A DNA stretch of 34,495 nt from JANMDU01 sp043755865 (GTDB lineage Bacteria; Pseudomonadota; Gammaproteobacteria; Burkholderiales; Burkholderiaceae_C), in assembly GCA_043755865.1 (NCBI GenBank), contig JAYUSD010000237.1, positions 1-34,495 on the forward strand, in the 5' to 3' direction. This document shows positions 33,178 through 34,495 of the stretch, piece after piece. The translations under genes were made by a program, and so were the position numbers. Below the pieces are notes generated by a model. It was given only the letters and a program-made list of their open reading frames with translations. It was not told where the DNA came from and searched no databases. Every line of letters begins with the position of its first letter. Position 1 is the stretch's first letter.

Positions 33178-34495
33178 TTACGTGCCGACCACGCCACCAT
33201 CTTTGCGTCGGATGGCGACAGTCGCAGAGCGCGGCCGGTTGTTAAAAGGCCAGCTAGAAATTTTCGTCACAGCATCCGGATCGCTCTTCTCGCTGGGGCT
33301 CTCGCCGGGATGCTGAATGTTGATAAACATCGTTTTGCCGTCTGGCGTTTGCGTCGCGCCTGTAATTTCGCAGCCGTTGGGGCCTGTGAGAAAGCGGCGA
33401 ATCTCGCCAGTGTTCACATCGGCCGCGAGCATCATGTTGTTGCCCATGTTGACCAAGTCGCCTTTGCCCATGTTTGATGTGCTCATGTCTGTTTGAATCC
33501 AAAGCACGCCGCGGGAATCCGTCCACAAGCCATCAGGGCAGGAAAACATGTCGCCTTTAACATTGCCTTTTGCATCCGCACGCGACAAGCTCGGATCGCC
33601 GGCCATCACGAAATGATTCCAGCGGAAGGTGTCGCCATCAAAATCGCCCGTGTCTTTCCAGCGAATGATGTTGCCTTGCGTGTTGTTGGCGCGGGGGTTC
33701 ATCGCATCCACGGCGGGGCGATTAGCTCCTGCGCGGTCAGAGTTGTTCGTGAGCGTGGCATACACCCAGCCAGCTTTGTCAATATCAATCCACTCCGGGC
33801 GATCCATCTTGGTGGCGCCTAGCAAATCAGAGGCTTGGCGCGTCTTGATCACGACTTCGCCTTGGTCTTTAAAGCCATTAGCCGCCGTCATCTTGCCAAT
33901 GCCATGAATGAGGGGCAGCCATTCGCCTGTGCCATCGGCGTTAAATTTCGCCACATACAAAATACCATCGTCAAGCAAATTGCGATTAACTTGCGCTGCG
34001 GTTTGCGTAGCCGTTGCAGGGCGAACTTTTTTCTCGCTCACGAATTTGTAGATGTATTCAAAGCGGGCATCTTCGCCGGAGTAAACCACGGCATGGCCGT
34101 CTTTTGTCAAGGCAATTGTTGCGCCTTCGTGTGCTGCGCGGCCCATGGCTGTACGCTTGATCGGCGTGCTGGTCGGATCCATGGGATCAATTTCTACGAT
34201 CCAGCCGAAGCGGTTGGCTTCGTTAGGATTCTTCACGGCATCAAAGCGCTCATCATGCTCATGCCAGCGGTAGCCCCAGCCGGCCTTACGCATACCCCAG
34301 CGTTTTTCATGCTCAGAGAGCGTATCGCCGCCGCTGAAGTAACCCATGAAGTTTTCTTCGCAGGTGAGATACGTACCCCATGGCGTGATGCCACTGCCGC
34401 AATTGTTAAGCGTGCCCAGCACGCGCGTGCCGGCTGCGTCAGCGGTGGTTTTCATCATGGCGTGGCCAGCGGCAGGGCCAGCGATTGTCATCGGC
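33178..34495 (-). CDS. phoX: PhoX-type alkaline phosphatase, 5' part cut by the window edge
   Basis: Secreted phosphatase that frees phosphate from organic esters. About 438 C-terminal residues are visible and the frame is open to the right edge, so the N-terminal (normally Tat) signal lies outside. PhoX motifs present: NNCGSGITPWGTYLTCEENF (the Cys and Glu metal ligands), NPNEANRFGWIVEIDP, RAAHEGATIAL and VYSGEDARFEYIYKFV. The C-terminus is that of the DUF839/PhoX family. It lies next to olsB, consistent with a phosphate-limitation role; its promoter is not in the window. Confidence 0.92.
   Translation of the reverse strand, partial: PMTIAGPAAGHAMMKTTADAAGTRVLGTLNNCGSGITPWGTYLTCEENFMGYFSGGDTLSEHEKRWGMRKAGWGYRWHEHDERFDAVKNPNEANRFGWIVEIDPMDPTSTPIKRTAMGRAAHEGATIALTKDGHAVVYSGEDARFEYIYKFVSEKKVRPATATQTAAQVNRNLLDDGILYVAKFNADGTGEWLPLIHGIGKMTAANGFKDQGEVVIKTRQASDLLGATKMDRPEWIDIDKAGWVYATLTNNSDRAGANRPAVDAMNPRANNTQGNIIRWKDTGDFDGDTFRWNHFVMAGDPSLSRADAKGNVKGDMFSCPDGLWTDSRGVLWIQTDMSTSNMGKGDLVNMGNNMMLAADVNTGEIRRFLTGPNGCEITGATQTPDGKTMFINIQHPGESPSEKSDPDAVTKISSWPFNNRPRSATVAIRRKDGGVVGT

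Overview
The window looks like an ordinary chromosomal segment of a betaproteobacterium, most likely order Burkholderiales and Comamonadaceae-like. This is inferred from gene order (exbB-exbD-lpxK-Trm112-kdsB-adk divergent from xseA-sodB), from pstSCAB-phoU-phoB-phoR order, and from protein sequence style. No database search was possible. There are no rRNA or tRNA genes, CRISPR arrays, phage genes or insertion sequences that I can recognise. The largest gap between genes is about 260 bases (26367-26626, between pstS and a binding-protein gene).

Layout. 1-2330 (minus): start of an unknown gene running off the left edge, a five-helix membrane protein and a secreted trypsin-like protease, translationally coupled. 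2370-6320 (minus): envelope and housekeeping operon exbB, exbD, lpxK, Trm112-like, kdsB, adk, with a 24-bp-armed inverted repeat between exbD and lpxK and a possible Shine-Dalgarno-masking hairpin in front of adk. 6365-8443 (plus): xseA, then sodB with its own terminator. 8521-14964: a more variable stretch with a periplasmic rhodanese-like CxxxxCW protein, a DUF4143-type ATPase that overlaps it tail to tail, a minus-strand run moxR / degenerate metallo-beta-lactamase-fold protein / acetyltransferase / aldehyde dehydrogenase, and a divergent di-haem cytochrome c. 15030-19729 (plus): orphan ParA, MaoC-type hydratase, ribosomal protein L31 (type B), a polytopic glycosyltransferase-like protein and a MATE transporter.

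19786-34495 is a nearly uninterrupted phosphate-starvation region: phoR, phoB, phoU, pstB, pstA, pstC, pstS (one minus-strand run), a plus-strand orphan periplasmic binding protein, ppx (plus), then sixA and ppk (minus), an OlsB-like ornithine acyltransferase and a PhoX-type alkaline phosphatase (minus, cut by the right edge). I read Pho-box-like sequences in front of pstS and ppk. Together these genes sense phosphate (PstSCAB-PhoU-PhoR), respond (PhoB), release phosphate from organic esters (PhoX), store or mobilise polyphosphate (Ppk, Ppx) and probably replace phospholipid by ornithine lipid (OlsB).

I found no convincing entirely new system. The most unusual items are the adk leader hairpin, the ATPase with its TTGTACAA inverted repeat and antisense tail, the degenerate metallo-beta-lactamase-fold protein in a possible quinoprotein-accessory neighbourhood, and the orphan binding protein inside the Pho region.
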